From Terriglobia bacterium (GTDB lineage Bacteria; Acidobacteriota; Terriglobia; UBA7540), in assembly GCA_022866195.1 (NCBI GenBank), contig JALHUF010000631.1, positions 1 to 6,752 of the forward strand: a stretch of 6,752 nucleotides of DNA, given 5' to 3'. Below the pieces are notes generated by a model. That model made no database searches. It was not told the origin of the DNA and saw nothing but the letters and a program-made list of their open reading frames with translations. The translations under genes and the position numbers were made by a program. Shown here in pieces: positions 1 through 5,602 of this stretch. Within the stretch, counting starts at the first letter, position 1. Each line of letters starts with the position of its first letter.

Positions 1-282
1 AATGCCCAGGCGCGCCGCGAGCGTTTGCAGCAGCACCGCCATGAGGTTGGATAGCATCAGGACGAAGATCAGGCGATAGGCAAAGCGCGACCCGCCGGCG
101 ATGTCTGTCGCCCAGTTGCCCGGGTCCATGTAGCCTACGGCGACGACGAAGCCAGGCCCGGAGAAAGCCCAGAGCTTGCGCCAGAAGCTGGCGCCCCTGG
201 GAATGCTCACCGTCCGGTGAACTTCCGGCAGGGAAGGCAGCGGGGATGCACTCTCGAGGGGTGTTGTCGGGGGCTGGCCCAC
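1..282 (-). CDS. mntH: Nramp-family divalent metal (Mn2+) transporter, N-terminal part, truncated by the window edge
   Basis: The first 94 residues of an Nramp (SLC11/MntH) proton-coupled Mn(2+)/Fe(2+) importer of the inner membrane are visible; the 3' part lies beyond position 1. Residues 42-65 carry the Nramp TM1 signature, with the metal-binding DPGN motif at residues 53-56 preceded by GYM. Hydrophobic stretches at about 40-62 and 70-92 correspond to TM1 and TM2. The N-terminal [12 protein letters not shown] segment (17-28) resembles, from memory of the family, the start of related transporters, so translation must begin upstream of it. An in-frame stop lies at 298-300, and the only conventional start after it is GTG at 280-282, preceded by GGAG at 287-290. 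The family assignment is very secure. The start is likely but not certain, and Mn(2+) specificity is inferred from the family. Confidence 0.93.
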   Translation of the reverse strand, partial: MGQPPTTPLESASPLPSLPEVHRTVSIPRGASFWRKLWAFSGPGFVVAVGYMDPGNWATDIAGGSRFAYRLIFVLMLSNLMAVLLQTLAARLGI

Positions 283-294
283 GGCTCTCCGGCC

Positions 295-325
295 CTCTTA
301 GCCTCGGTCCACCGAGACTGTTCAA
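295..325 (-). promoter_or_regulatory. Possible mntH promoter with a palindrome in a 19-bp spacer
   Basis: Reading the minus strand, TTGAAC (320-325) is followed by a 19-bp spacer (301-319) and TAAGAG (295-300). Inside the spacer is a perfect dyad, CTCGGT-CC-ACCGAG on the plus strand (303-316). A dyad within an overlong spacer is the classic layout of MerR-type activated promoters. The hexamers are weak, and the predicted transcript start would leave only a few bases before the GTG start. The dyad itself is certain; its regulatory role is inferred. Confidence 0.3.
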
Positions 326-341
326 ACCACTCCGCGTGGTT
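325..341 (-). terminator. Small hairpin downstream of the FTCD gene, possible weak terminator
   Basis: AACCAC (325-330) and GTGGTT (336-341) form a perfect 6-bp inverted repeat with a 5-base loop, about 50 bases past the FTCD stop codon. No run of T follows on the minus strand, so this is at best a weak intrinsic terminator. It directly abuts the proposed mntH -35 element. Confidence 0.25.
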
Positions 342-391
342 GCGTTCCAAAGGCCTGGTGTTCTGACCCCAGGTTCCAGCGCCCGACGCCG

Positions 392-1927
392 CTACCCAGG
401 CGCCTGGGACCCGGAACGATGCTCGAGAGCCTGAATCCGCTCCAGGATGCTGGAAACCCAAGCGCGGTCCTGAATCGAGGGCAGATTCGCACGGACGTTA
501 TCGAGCGCGCCGCGCCGGGCAGCTTCGGCCAGGTAGAGGGCGACAGCAAGGTCTGAAGCAGCCTGGGGGAGCGTGACGGACCGCAGGGCTTCGATGAGCT
601 GGACGGCCTCCATGACGAGTTCTGCCGTTTCCAGCGGCACCAGCGCTGCGGTTTTGTTCGCTTCTTCCATCGCCCTGGCGCGCGTGGCCTGTTCGGATTC
701 CGTGGATTTGGGCAGCTTCAGCGCGGCCAGCACTGCTTCGTAGCTCTGCGCGTCGCGGTCGATGTTTTCGAGCAGACGGTTACGTAGTTGGCTCAGGCGA
801 TCGAGCGCTTGCTTCAGAGTATGGTGATGCGCTTCATAGGATTTGCGCTTCAGCGTCAGCCCAGACACCATTTCTCCCAGGGCCACCGCCAGAGCGGCAG
901 CCAGGGCCGAGACGCTCCCACCGCCCGGCGTGGGCGTGGGGGCAGCCACTGCGGTGACGAATTGCTCCGCCAGGGCGTGCAGGCTGGCGGCCGAAGGACG
1001 TGTGGTTCTGGATACTTGTTCCTCGAGGACGCGCGCGAGGCGATTCTCCACGATCAAGTCGGGATGGAAATTCTCCACTTTGAGGTAGTGGACGGAGGCG
1101 TCCTCCAGCGCGTGGCGGGGAACCAGGCCTACAATCTCGCTGCCGACGATGGCGACGCCGTGCGCGGCGGCTTCGCGCCCTACCGCGTCGAATACCACGC
1201 CTATGGGTGTGGTTTCAAAATCCGTGAGGTTCATGGAGACCTGGGCCAGATTTCGGGCCTTCAATTCCACGCCCATGGCCTTGACGCAGGGAAAACCGCC
1301 GCTGGAGGCGCGGATTTTCTTGGCAATTGCTTTGGCTAACGCCACGTCGGGGGTGTTGAGATTGATGTTGTAAGCAATGAGGAATTTGCGCGCGCCCACC
1401 ACCGTTGCGCCGGCCGTGGGGTGCAGCGCCGCTTCGCCGTAGTCCGGCCCTCGCTCGGGGTTCGTACGGACTTCGTCCCGCAGGCCTTCGAACTGCCCGC
1501 GACGAATGTTTTCCAGGTTCTTCCGGCCCGGCTTGCGCGCTGCGGCTTCATAAAGGTAGGTGGGAATGTGAAATCGTCGCCAGGTTTCCGCGGCCACCCA
1601 GTCGGCGATTTGGACGCAATCTTCAAGGGTTACGCCGGAGATGGGAACGAAGGGGACGACATCCGTGGCGCCGATGCGCGGGTGCGCTCCCTGGTGGTGA
1701 TTAAGGTCGATAAGCTCAGCGGCTCGCCCGATGCCGCGCAGCGCCGCCTCCCCGATGCCCTCCCGACTGCCCACAATCGTGATGACCGAGCGGTTGTGGT
1801 CGGCGTCCATCTCCTTGTCGAGGAGATAAACGTCCGGGCCCGCCAGGATGGCCTGGATGATGGCCTCAACTTTCTGGGCGTCGCGCCCCTCACTGAAGTT
1901 GGGCACGCACTCGACGATGGTCTGCAT
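392..1927 (-). CDS. ftcD: Bifunctional glutamate formimidoyltransferase / formimidoyl-tetrahydrofolate cyclodeaminase
   Basis: This 511-residue cytoplasmic enzyme completes histidine degradation. It moves the formimino group from N-formimino-glutamate to THF, releasing glutamate, then cyclises 5-formimino-THF to 5,10-methenyl-THF with loss of ammonia. Residues 1 to about 178 are the formiminotransferase N-subdomain: it opens with VECVPNFSEGRD and has HHQGAHPRIGATD at 77-89, where H82 lines up with the catalytic His82 of the mammalian enzyme. Residues about 179-300 form the C-subdomain. Residues about 315-495 are the cyclodeaminase domain, with the Gly-rich PTPTPGGGSVSA segment (330-341) and SDLAVALYLAEAARRGALDNV near 458-478. 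The length is close to that of the mammalian fusion (about 540). The ATG at 1925-1927 matches the family start but has no Shine-Dalgarno sequence. hutI lies 118 bp upstream on the same strand, so cotranscription is plausible. Confidence 0.96.
   Translation of the reverse strand: MQTIVECVPNFSEGRDAQKVEAIIQAILAGPDVYLLDKEMDADHNRSVITIVGSREGIGEAALRGIGRAAELIDLNHHQGAHPRIGATDVVPFVPISGVTLEDCVQIADWVAAETWRRFHIPTYLYEAAARKPGRKNLENIRRGQFEGLRDEVRTNPERGPDYGEAALHPTAGATVVGARKFLIAYNINLNTPDVALAKAIAKKIRASSGGFPCVKAMGVELKARNLAQVSMNLTDFETTPIGVVFDAVGREAAAHGVAIVGSEIVGLVPRHALEDASVHYLKVENFHPDLIVENRLARVLEEQVSRTTRPSAASLHALAEQFVTAVAAPTPTPGGGSVSALAAALAVALGEMVSGLTLKRKSYEAHHHTLKQALDRLSQLRNRLLENIDRDAQSYEAVLAALKLPKSTESEQATRARAMEEANKTAALVPLETAELVMEAVQLIEALRSVTLPQAASDLAVALYLAEAARRGALDNVRANLPSIQDRAWVSSILERIQALEHRSGSQAPG
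395..408. repeat. Perfect 14-bp palindrome at the end of the FTCD gene
   Basis: CCCAGGCGCCTGGG is a perfect palindrome immediately next to the TAG stop (392-394) and codes for the last residues, QAPG. It could form a cruciform or act as a protein-binding dyad, but with no loop and no T-run it is not a standard terminator. It may be chance in GC-rich DNA. Confidence 0.4.
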
Positions 1928-1933
1928 AGATTC

Positions 1934-1942
1934 AATGTATCA
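1934..1942 (-). promoter_or_regulatory. Possible extended -10 element just before the FTCD start codon
   Basis: On the minus strand TG-A-TACATT (extended -10 form) ends six bases before the ATG at 1927. This spacing would place the transcript start at or next to the start codon, giving a leaderless mRNA, which fits the absence of a Shine-Dalgarno sequence. No good -35 is seen at the usual distance. This is inference from four matches out of six in the hexamer plus the TG. Confidence 0.25.
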
Positions 1943-1973
1943 CGAGTGAGTTCGCGCAGCGTTCGGCAAGGAC

Positions 1974-2029
1974 CACCAACGAGTAACGGGCAACCAACAA
2001 CCAACCACTAGCAGCCAACCGCCAACAAC
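1974..2029. repeat. Degenerate heptanucleotide tandem array, CAACNAC type, eight units
   Basis: The hutI-FTCD gap contains eight consecutive 7-bp units in strict phase on the plus strand: CACCAAC, GAGTAAC, GGGCAAC, CAACAAC, CAACCAC, TAGCAGC, CAACCGC, CAACAAC. A ninth, weaker unit (CAAGGAC, 1967-1973) may precede them. Six of the eight end in AAC or CAC, and the other two in AGC or CGC. The region is non-coding and lies between the hutI stop and the FTCD start. It resembles the short tandemly repeated heptamers known from cyanobacterial genomes; any function is unknown. Confidence 0.7.
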
Positions 2030-2045
2030 TGCCGAGCCTGCCGGC

Positions 2046-3326
2046 CTAAAGCTCCGCGCGCCGTTCAGAGATGATGCGCCCCCGCTTTACGGTCACCACG
2101 CAATGGTTCCAGCCGAAGTAATAGGGGATTTCGCGGTAGTCGCTTACGTCCATGACGACGAGGTCGGCCTGTTTGCCGGGCTCGAGCGAGCCGAGCCGGT
2201 CGACCCGGCGCAAGGAATAAGCGGCGTTGATGGTGGCGGCAGTGACGGCTTCCGCGGGCGTCATACGCAGGGCGGAGCAAGCCAGGCTCAGGATGAATTG
2301 CATGTTCAGCGTGGGGCTCGTGCCGGGATTAAAGTCCGTCGCCAGCGCCACCACCGCTCCCGCATCGATCAGCCGCCGGGCGGGAGGATAAATGCCGAGA
2401 CCAAGGTGGAAATTCGCCCCGGGCACGAGCGTGGCCACCACGTCCGAGCGAGCCAGGGCGCGGATATCTGCCTCGGTCACGTGGTCGAGGTGGTCCGCCG
2501 ATGCTGCCCCCAGCTCCACAGCTAAGCGGCTGGCGCCCGTGCGGCTTAACTGCTCGGCGTGGACACGTGGGATCAGGCCGTGGCGGATTCCGGCTCCCAG
2601 CACTTGCCGACACTCTGGCACGCTGAATGCGCCCCGGTCACAGAAGCAATCCACAAACTCGGCAAGCTTCTTCCGAGCGACAGCGGGAATCAGTCGTCTC
2701 GACATCAGGCTGACATAAGCTTTCGATCGTCCCTTGTATTCCGGCGGAAGCGCGTGGGCGGCCAGCAGGGTCGGAACGAGTTCCATGGGTGAGATGCGGC
2801 GGAGCCGGCGCACCACTTCGAGGATCTTCATCTCACCGGCAACGTCCAGGCCGTAACCGGATTTCACCTCGACGGTGGTCGTGCCGTGGGCGGCGAACTC
2901 TCGCAGGAAGCGGGAGGCCTGGACAAGCAATTCCTGCGGCGTTGCCTCGCGCAGTTGGCGCGCCGAAAGACCGATTCCTCCACCCGCAGCGGCGATTTCT
3001 TCGTAGCTCCTGCCGTGGATGCGCTGCTCGTAATCGTCCACGCGGCTGCTGGCAAAGACCAGATGAGTGTGGCAATCAACGAAGCCGGGCATTACCAGCC
3101 GGCCTCGGCAGTCGATGACTTGGGCCCGCCAGCGATGCGCCTCGGCTTCAAGTTCGCGCGTCGGGGCGACGCGGAGGATCTTTGATCCCAGGGTCAGCAC
3201 CGCGCCGTCCCGGATGATGCCGAGTTCACCCAGAGCCGCCCCGCGACGTGGGACCGGCGGCCCGGCCAGGGTCAAGAGCTGCGTGGCGTTGCGGAAGAAT
3301 AACGGGCGCGAGGCGTGGGGTGACAT
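2046..3326 (-). CDS. hutI: Imidazolonepropionase
   Basis: This 426-residue metal-dependent amidohydrolase opens the ring of 4-imidazolone-5-propionate to give N-formimino-L-glutamate, the third step of histidine breakdown, in the cytoplasm. The TIM-barrel metal ligands are visible: H86 and H88 in DCHTHLVF (84-91), H256 in RVHAEQ, and D331 in ATDFNPGTSP. H279 in ADHLDH matches the catalytic His, and R96/Y99 with EVKSGYGL (153-160) belong to the substrate site. The C-terminal PGKQADLVVMD (383-393) is the usual end of the beta-sandwich. Length is normal (about 400-425). The ATG at 3324-3326 is the only start that keeps the N-terminal strand, and no Shine-Dalgarno is visible before it. The start abuts the -35 of the divergent zinc-ribbon gene. 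The product feeds directly into the FTCD enzyme downstream. Confidence 0.97.
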   Translation of the reverse strand: MSPHASRPLFFRNATQLLTLAGPPVPRRGAALGELGIIRDGAVLTLGSKILRVAPTRELEAEAHRWRAQVIDCRGRLVMPGFVDCHTHLVFASSRVDDYEQRIHGRSYEEIAAAGGGIGLSARQLREATPQELLVQASRFLREFAAHGTTTVEVKSGYGLDVAGEMKILEVVRRLRRISPMELVPTLLAAHALPPEYKGRSKAYVSLMSRRLIPAVARKKLAEFVDCFCDRGAFSVPECRQVLGAGIRHGLIPRVHAEQLSRTGASRLAVELGAASADHLDHVTEADIRALARSDVVATLVPGANFHLGLGIYPPARRLIDAGAVVALATDFNPGTSPTLNMQFILSLACSALRMTPAEAVTAATINAAYSLRRVDRLGSLEPGKQADLVVMDVSDYREIPYYFGWNHCVVTVKRGRIISERRAEL

Positions 3327-3354
3327 TTGACGAAGTTGGGTGTTCTGCTACAAT
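3327..3354 (+). promoter_or_regulatory. Sigma70-type promoter of the zinc-ribbon gene
   Basis: TTGACG (3327-3332), a 16-bp spacer and TACAAT (3349-3354) form the best housekeeping promoter in the window, with five of six matches in each hexamer. The predicted transcript starts near 3361, leaving a leader of about 24 bases that contains a strong ribosome binding site. The -35 touches the hutI start codon on the other strand. The -10 region reads TATTGT on the minus strand, so it could also serve hutI, but no matching minus-strand -35 is evident. Confidence 0.7.
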
Positions 3355-3370
3355 ATCTCCAGACGAAAGC

Positions 3371-3377
3371 GGGAGGT
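3371..3377 (+). promoter_or_regulatory. Strong Shine-Dalgarno of the zinc-ribbon gene
   Basis: GGGAGGT lies 7 bases before the ATG at 3385. It selects this start over the ATG at 3340, which lies in the same open frame but falls inside the promoter spacer and would add 15 residues before the conserved MPSYDYYC start. Confidence 0.85.
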
Positions 3378-3384
3378 AGTTCTC

Positions 3385-3549
3385 ATGCCGAGCTACGACT
3401 ATTACTGCAAAGAGTGCAAGAAAATGTTCAATGTGATTACGACTCTTGCAGAATACGAAAAAGGGCAGGTCGCCTGCCCGAAGTGCAAGAGCAAGAAAGT
3501 CGAACAGAAACCCTCAGTCTTTTTCGCCGTCACCTCCAAGAAGAGCTAA
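3385..3549 (+). CDS. FmdB-type small zinc-ribbon protein
   Basis: This 54-residue basic protein has two CxxC knuckles, C8-x2-C11 and C31-x2-C34, which should bind one zinc. The MP(S/T)Y(D/E)Y.C opening is the signature of the FmdB / Zn-ribbon_8 family. The C-terminus, SVFFAVTSKKS, is Lys/Ser-rich and lacks the long Ser/Gly tail of some relatives. FmdB was first described as a putative regulator of a formamidase gene, but the function of most members is unknown and no DNA-binding role can be seen here. It lies on the opposite strand to its hut neighbours, has its own strong promoter, and ends 74 bp before the convergent hutU stop. The family call is firm; the cellular role is open. Other names used are zinc ribbon domain protein and FmdB family transcriptional regulator. 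Confidence 0.92.
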   Translation: MPSYDYYCKECKKMFNVITTLAEYEKGQVACPKCKSKKVEQKPSVFFAVTSKKS

Positions 3550-3553
3550 CGGC

Positions 3554-3595
3554 AGTGACAAGTGAAAAGTGACGAGTGACTAGTCCGGAGTACGT
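3554..3595. repeat. Heptanucleotide tandem array, AGTGACN type, left arm
   Basis: Six 7-bp units follow in phase directly after the zinc-ribbon gene: AGTGACA, AGTGAAA, AGTGACG, AGTGACT, then the decayed AGTCCGG and AGTACGT. The same heptamer recurs in inverted orientation at 3614-3641. The array is non-coding and begins 4 bases after the zinc-ribbon stop codon. Confidence 0.75.
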
Positions 3596-3613
3596 GCCAG
3601 CTTGTGTGTTTGC

Positions 3614-3641
3614 TCGTCACTTGTCACTCGTCACTTGTCAC
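3614..3641. repeat. Heptanucleotide tandem array, right (inverted) arm, overlapping the hutU stop codon
   Basis: Four perfectly phased units, TCGTCAC, TTGTCAC, TCGTCAC and TTGTCAC, are the reverse complement of the left-arm heptamer. Positions 3624-3641 of this array are coding: on the minus strand they give the hutU tail V-T-S-D-E and its TGA stop. Confidence 0.8.
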
Positions 3642-5345
3642 TGGTTTCACCATCGGAATCTTCACTCCTGCTTTCCGCGCAAAGTTCATCGCGTCTTCAT
3701 AGCCGGCGTCGGCATGGCGGGCGATGCCGATACCCGGGTCATTCGTCAAGACCCGCTGGAGGCGCTTGGCCATTTCCGGCGTGCCATCGGCCACTGTCAC
3801 CTGCCCCGCGTGGAGCGAATAGCCAATGCCCACGCCGCCGCCATTGTGAAACGAGACCCAACTGGCGCCCGACGCCGTATTGAGCAATGCATTGAGCACG
3901 GGCCAATCGGCGATGGCGTCGCTTCCGTCCTTCATGCCTTCCGTTTCGCGGAAAGGGGAAGCTACGGAGCCGCAATCCAGGTGGTCGCGCCCAATCACGA
4001 TGGGCGCCTTGAGCTCGCCCTTTGCTACCAGGTCGTTCAGACGTTCGCCAAATAGCGCGCGCTCGCCGTAGCCTAGCCAGCAAATGCGCGCCGGCAGTCC
4101 CTGGAACTTCACGTGCTTCCTAACCAGGCGAATCCAGCGGTTCAGGATGGCGTTATCGGGGAAGAGTTCGAGGACCAGTTCGTCGGTGCGGTAAATATCC
4201 GCAGGCTCGCCCGAAAGCGCCACCCAGCGGAACGGCCCGCGGCCTTCGCAGAACAGAGGGCGAATGTAGGCCGGAACGAAGCCGGGGAAGTTGTAAGCGT
4301 CCCTGACGCCGCCATGCTCGAAGGCCATGGTGCGGATGTTGTTCCCGTAGTCAAACGTGGCCGCACCGAGTCTCTGCAATTCGAGCATCCCGGTGACGTG
4401 CCGCGCAATCGACTCATAAGCACGCTTCAGGTAGTCCTGAGGGTTCTTGCGGCGGAGTTCGGCCGCATCCTCCAGGCTCAGGCCCGCGGGGATGTACCCG
4501 TTCAATGGGTCGTGGGCACTGGTCTGGTCAGTGAGCAGGTCAGGAACGACGCCGCGGCGGGCGAGTTCCGGGATTACCTCGGCACAGTTCCCGATGAGCC
4601 CTACCGAGACAGCCTGCTTCTGCCGCACCGCGTTCTTGAGGATGCGCAGGGCCTCGTCCAGGTTGTTGACGCAGATGTCGCAATAACCGGTGCGGATGCG
4701 CCGCTTGATCTTCTCGGCATCCACTTCCACGCCCAGGAACGCCCCGCCGTTGAGCGCAGCGGCCAAAGGCTGCGCGCCCCCCATGCCCCCCAGGCCGCCA
4801 GAAACGACCAGCCTCCCGCTGAGGTCACTTGAGAAGTGCTTCTGCGCCGCCGCCGCAAAGGTTTCGAATGTGCCCTGTAAGATTCCCTGGGTGCCGATGT
4901 AGATCCAGCTCCCTGCGGTCATCTGGCCGTACATGATAAGCCCCAGGCGCTCCAACTCCCGGAATTTCTCCCAGGTGGACCAGTGGCCGACCAGGTTGGC
5001 ATTGGCAATCAGCACGCGCGGCGCCCACTCGTGTGTCTGAAAAACCCCCACCGGCTTCCCAGACTGGACCAGCAAGGTCTCGTCGTTTTCGAGCGCCTGC
5101 AACGCTGCAACGATAGCCTGATAGCACTCCCAGTTGCGCGCGGCCTTGCCGGTGCCGCCATAAATGATGAGGTCTTCAGGGCGCTCGGCGACTTCCGCGT
5201 CCAGATTGTTCATCAGCATGCGCATGGCGGCTTCCTGCTGCCAGCCCTTGCAGGTGATGCGCGTGCCACGCGGTGCCCGCACCGGGCGGTATTCGCGCCC
5301 GGCTTGGAGTTGGTCTTTCGGAGCAGCGGTGACCGGATCTGCCAT
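3624..5345 (-). CDS. hutU: Urocanate hydratase (urocanase)
   Basis: This 573-residue cytoplasmic enzyme adds water to urocanate to give 4-imidazolone-5-propionate, using tightly bound NAD+ as an electrophile. [12 protein letters not shown] (62-73) and the Rossmann loop [12 protein letters not shown] (182-193) are the NAD+ contacts. C422 in [11 protein letters not shown] corresponds to the active-site Cys410 of the Pseudomonas putida enzyme. [29 protein letters not shown] (453-481) and [16 protein letters not shown] (499-514) are also family hallmarks. The ATG at 5343-5345 has the ribosome binding site GAGGT 7 bases upstream. The protein is slightly longer than usual (about 550-560), and its last five residues, VTSDE, are encoded by the inverted heptamer array. 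Its product feeds hutI, but the oppositely oriented zinc-ribbon gene lies between them, so it probably forms a separate transcript. Confidence 0.97.
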   Translation of the reverse strand: MADPVTAAPKDQLQAGREYRPVRAPRGTRITCKGWQQEAAMRMLMNNLDAEVAERPEDLIIYGGTGKAARNWECYQAIVAALQALENDETLLVQSGKPVGVFQTHEWAPRVLIANANLVGHWSTWEKFRELERLGLIMYGQMTAGSWIYIGTQGILQGTFETFAAAAQKHFSSDLSGRLVVSGGLGGMGGAQPLAAALNGGAFLGVEVDAEKIKRRIRTGYCDICVNNLDEALRILKNAVRQKQAVSVGLIGNCAEVIPELARRGVVPDLLTDQTSAHDPLNGYIPAGLSLEDAAELRRKNPQDYLKRAYESIARHVTGMLELQRLGAATFDYGNNIRTMAFEHGGVRDAYNFPGFVPAYIRPLFCEGRGPFRWVALSGEPADIYRTDELVLELFPDNAILNRWIRLVRKHVKFQGLPARICWLGYGERALFGERLNDLVAKGELKAPIVIGRDHLDCGSVASPFRETEGMKDGSDAIADWPVLNALLNTASGASWVSFHNGGGVGIGYSLHAGQVTVADGTPEMAKRLQRVLTNDPGIGIARHADAGYEDAMNFARKAGVKIPMVKPVTSDE

Positions 5346-5352
5346 CTTGCGT

Positions 5353-5357
5353 ACCTC
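5353..5357 (-). promoter_or_regulatory. Shine-Dalgarno of hutU
   Basis: On the minus strand GAGGT lies 7 bases before the hutU ATG (5345). It supports this start, and is the clearest ribosome binding site among the three hut genes, the other two having none. Confidence 0.75.
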
Positions 5358-5370
5358 GAAAGAAATCTTA

Positions 5371-5384
5371 GCCCATCGGTGGGC
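5371..5384. promoter_or_regulatory. Inverted repeat in the hutU leader, possible operator or hairpin
   Basis: GCCCA (5371-5375) and TGGGC (5380-5384) form a perfect 5-bp inverted repeat with a 4-base loop, 13 bases upstream of the hutU Shine-Dalgarno. The repeat lies near a weak minus-strand TAAGAT hexamer (5365-5370). It could be an operator or a leader hairpin; a stem this short may also be chance. Confidence 0.25.
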
Positions 5385-5437
5385 AAAGGGAAAGAGCAGC
5401 GCGGGCGACCCGGTGCGGCCCTGCTCCTGCGGTTCTG

Positions 5438-5566
5438 TTGACTCCGACTCCCGCCGGTGCTAGCTTCGCAACTACGCCGGACGGTAGCAGAGAGAACTGC
5501 GCAGATCCCACCCTCACCTGTTCCCTGGCCGCCCCGCACGGCGCTCCTTTGCGAATGTGTTAAGAT
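5438..5566 (+). promoter_or_regulatory. Candidate promoter elements for the acyl-CoA synthetase gene in the divergent gap
   Basis: The 257-bp gap between divergent hutU and the synthetase gene holds two plus-strand candidates. The first is TTGACT (5438-5443), a 17-bp spacer and TAGCTT (5461-5466); it has a good -35 and a poor -10, and would give a leader of about 130 bases. The second is an extended -10, TG-T-TAAGAT (5558-5566), without a clear -35, giving a leader of about 30 bases. Both are weak, and nothing else was recognised in this gap apart from the hutU leader elements. Confidence 0.3.
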
Positions 5567-5602
5567 GGCGCAGAAGCGCAATTTACGCGCGTTTCCGAAC
5601 CC

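Larger units (their letters stand above)
3553..3643. terminator. Long inverted repeat between convergent genes, possible bidirectional terminator
   Basis: Positions 3553-3581 can pair with 3615-3643; 25 of 29 positions are complementary, around a loop of about 33 bases. The hairpin lies between the convergent zinc-ribbon and hutU genes, where a two-way terminator would be expected. No T-run follows either arm, and the stem is not especially GC-rich. The pairing is seen in the sequence; a termination role is inferred. Confidence 0.45.

Noticed and set aside
207..461. Minus-strand open frame of 84 codons spanning the mntH start and FTCD end
   Set aside because: It is out of frame with both real genes and has no recognisable motif. 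The Nramp signature is in a different frame.
788..2011. Plus-strand open frames of 183 codons (788-1339) and 196 codons (1421-2011) opposite FTCD
   Set aside because: Both lie opposite well-conserved FTCD codons. Their products show low-complexity composition and no domain, and the second runs into the heptamer array.
3340..3384. Upstream ATG at 3340 as the start of the zinc-ribbon gene
   Set aside because: It lies within the promoter spacer, has no ribosome binding site and adds 15 residues before the conserved MPSYDYYC start. ATG 3385 has a strong Shine-Dalgarno.
3554..3641. CRISPR-like repeat array
   Set aside because: Units are 7 bp, contiguous and without spacers, and no cas gene is present.
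3555..3643. Mobile element ends or a MITE between the zinc-ribbon gene and hutU
   Set aside because: The inverted arms are made of tandem 7-mers, with no target-site duplication and no internal conserved core. Local repeat growth explains them better.
4113..4832. Long plus-strand open frame of 239 codons inside hutU
   Set aside because: It is antisense to a complete urocanase with every catalytic motif. Its translation has no recognisable family features and is rich in Arg/Ala/Val, as expected of a shadow frame in GC-rich DNA.
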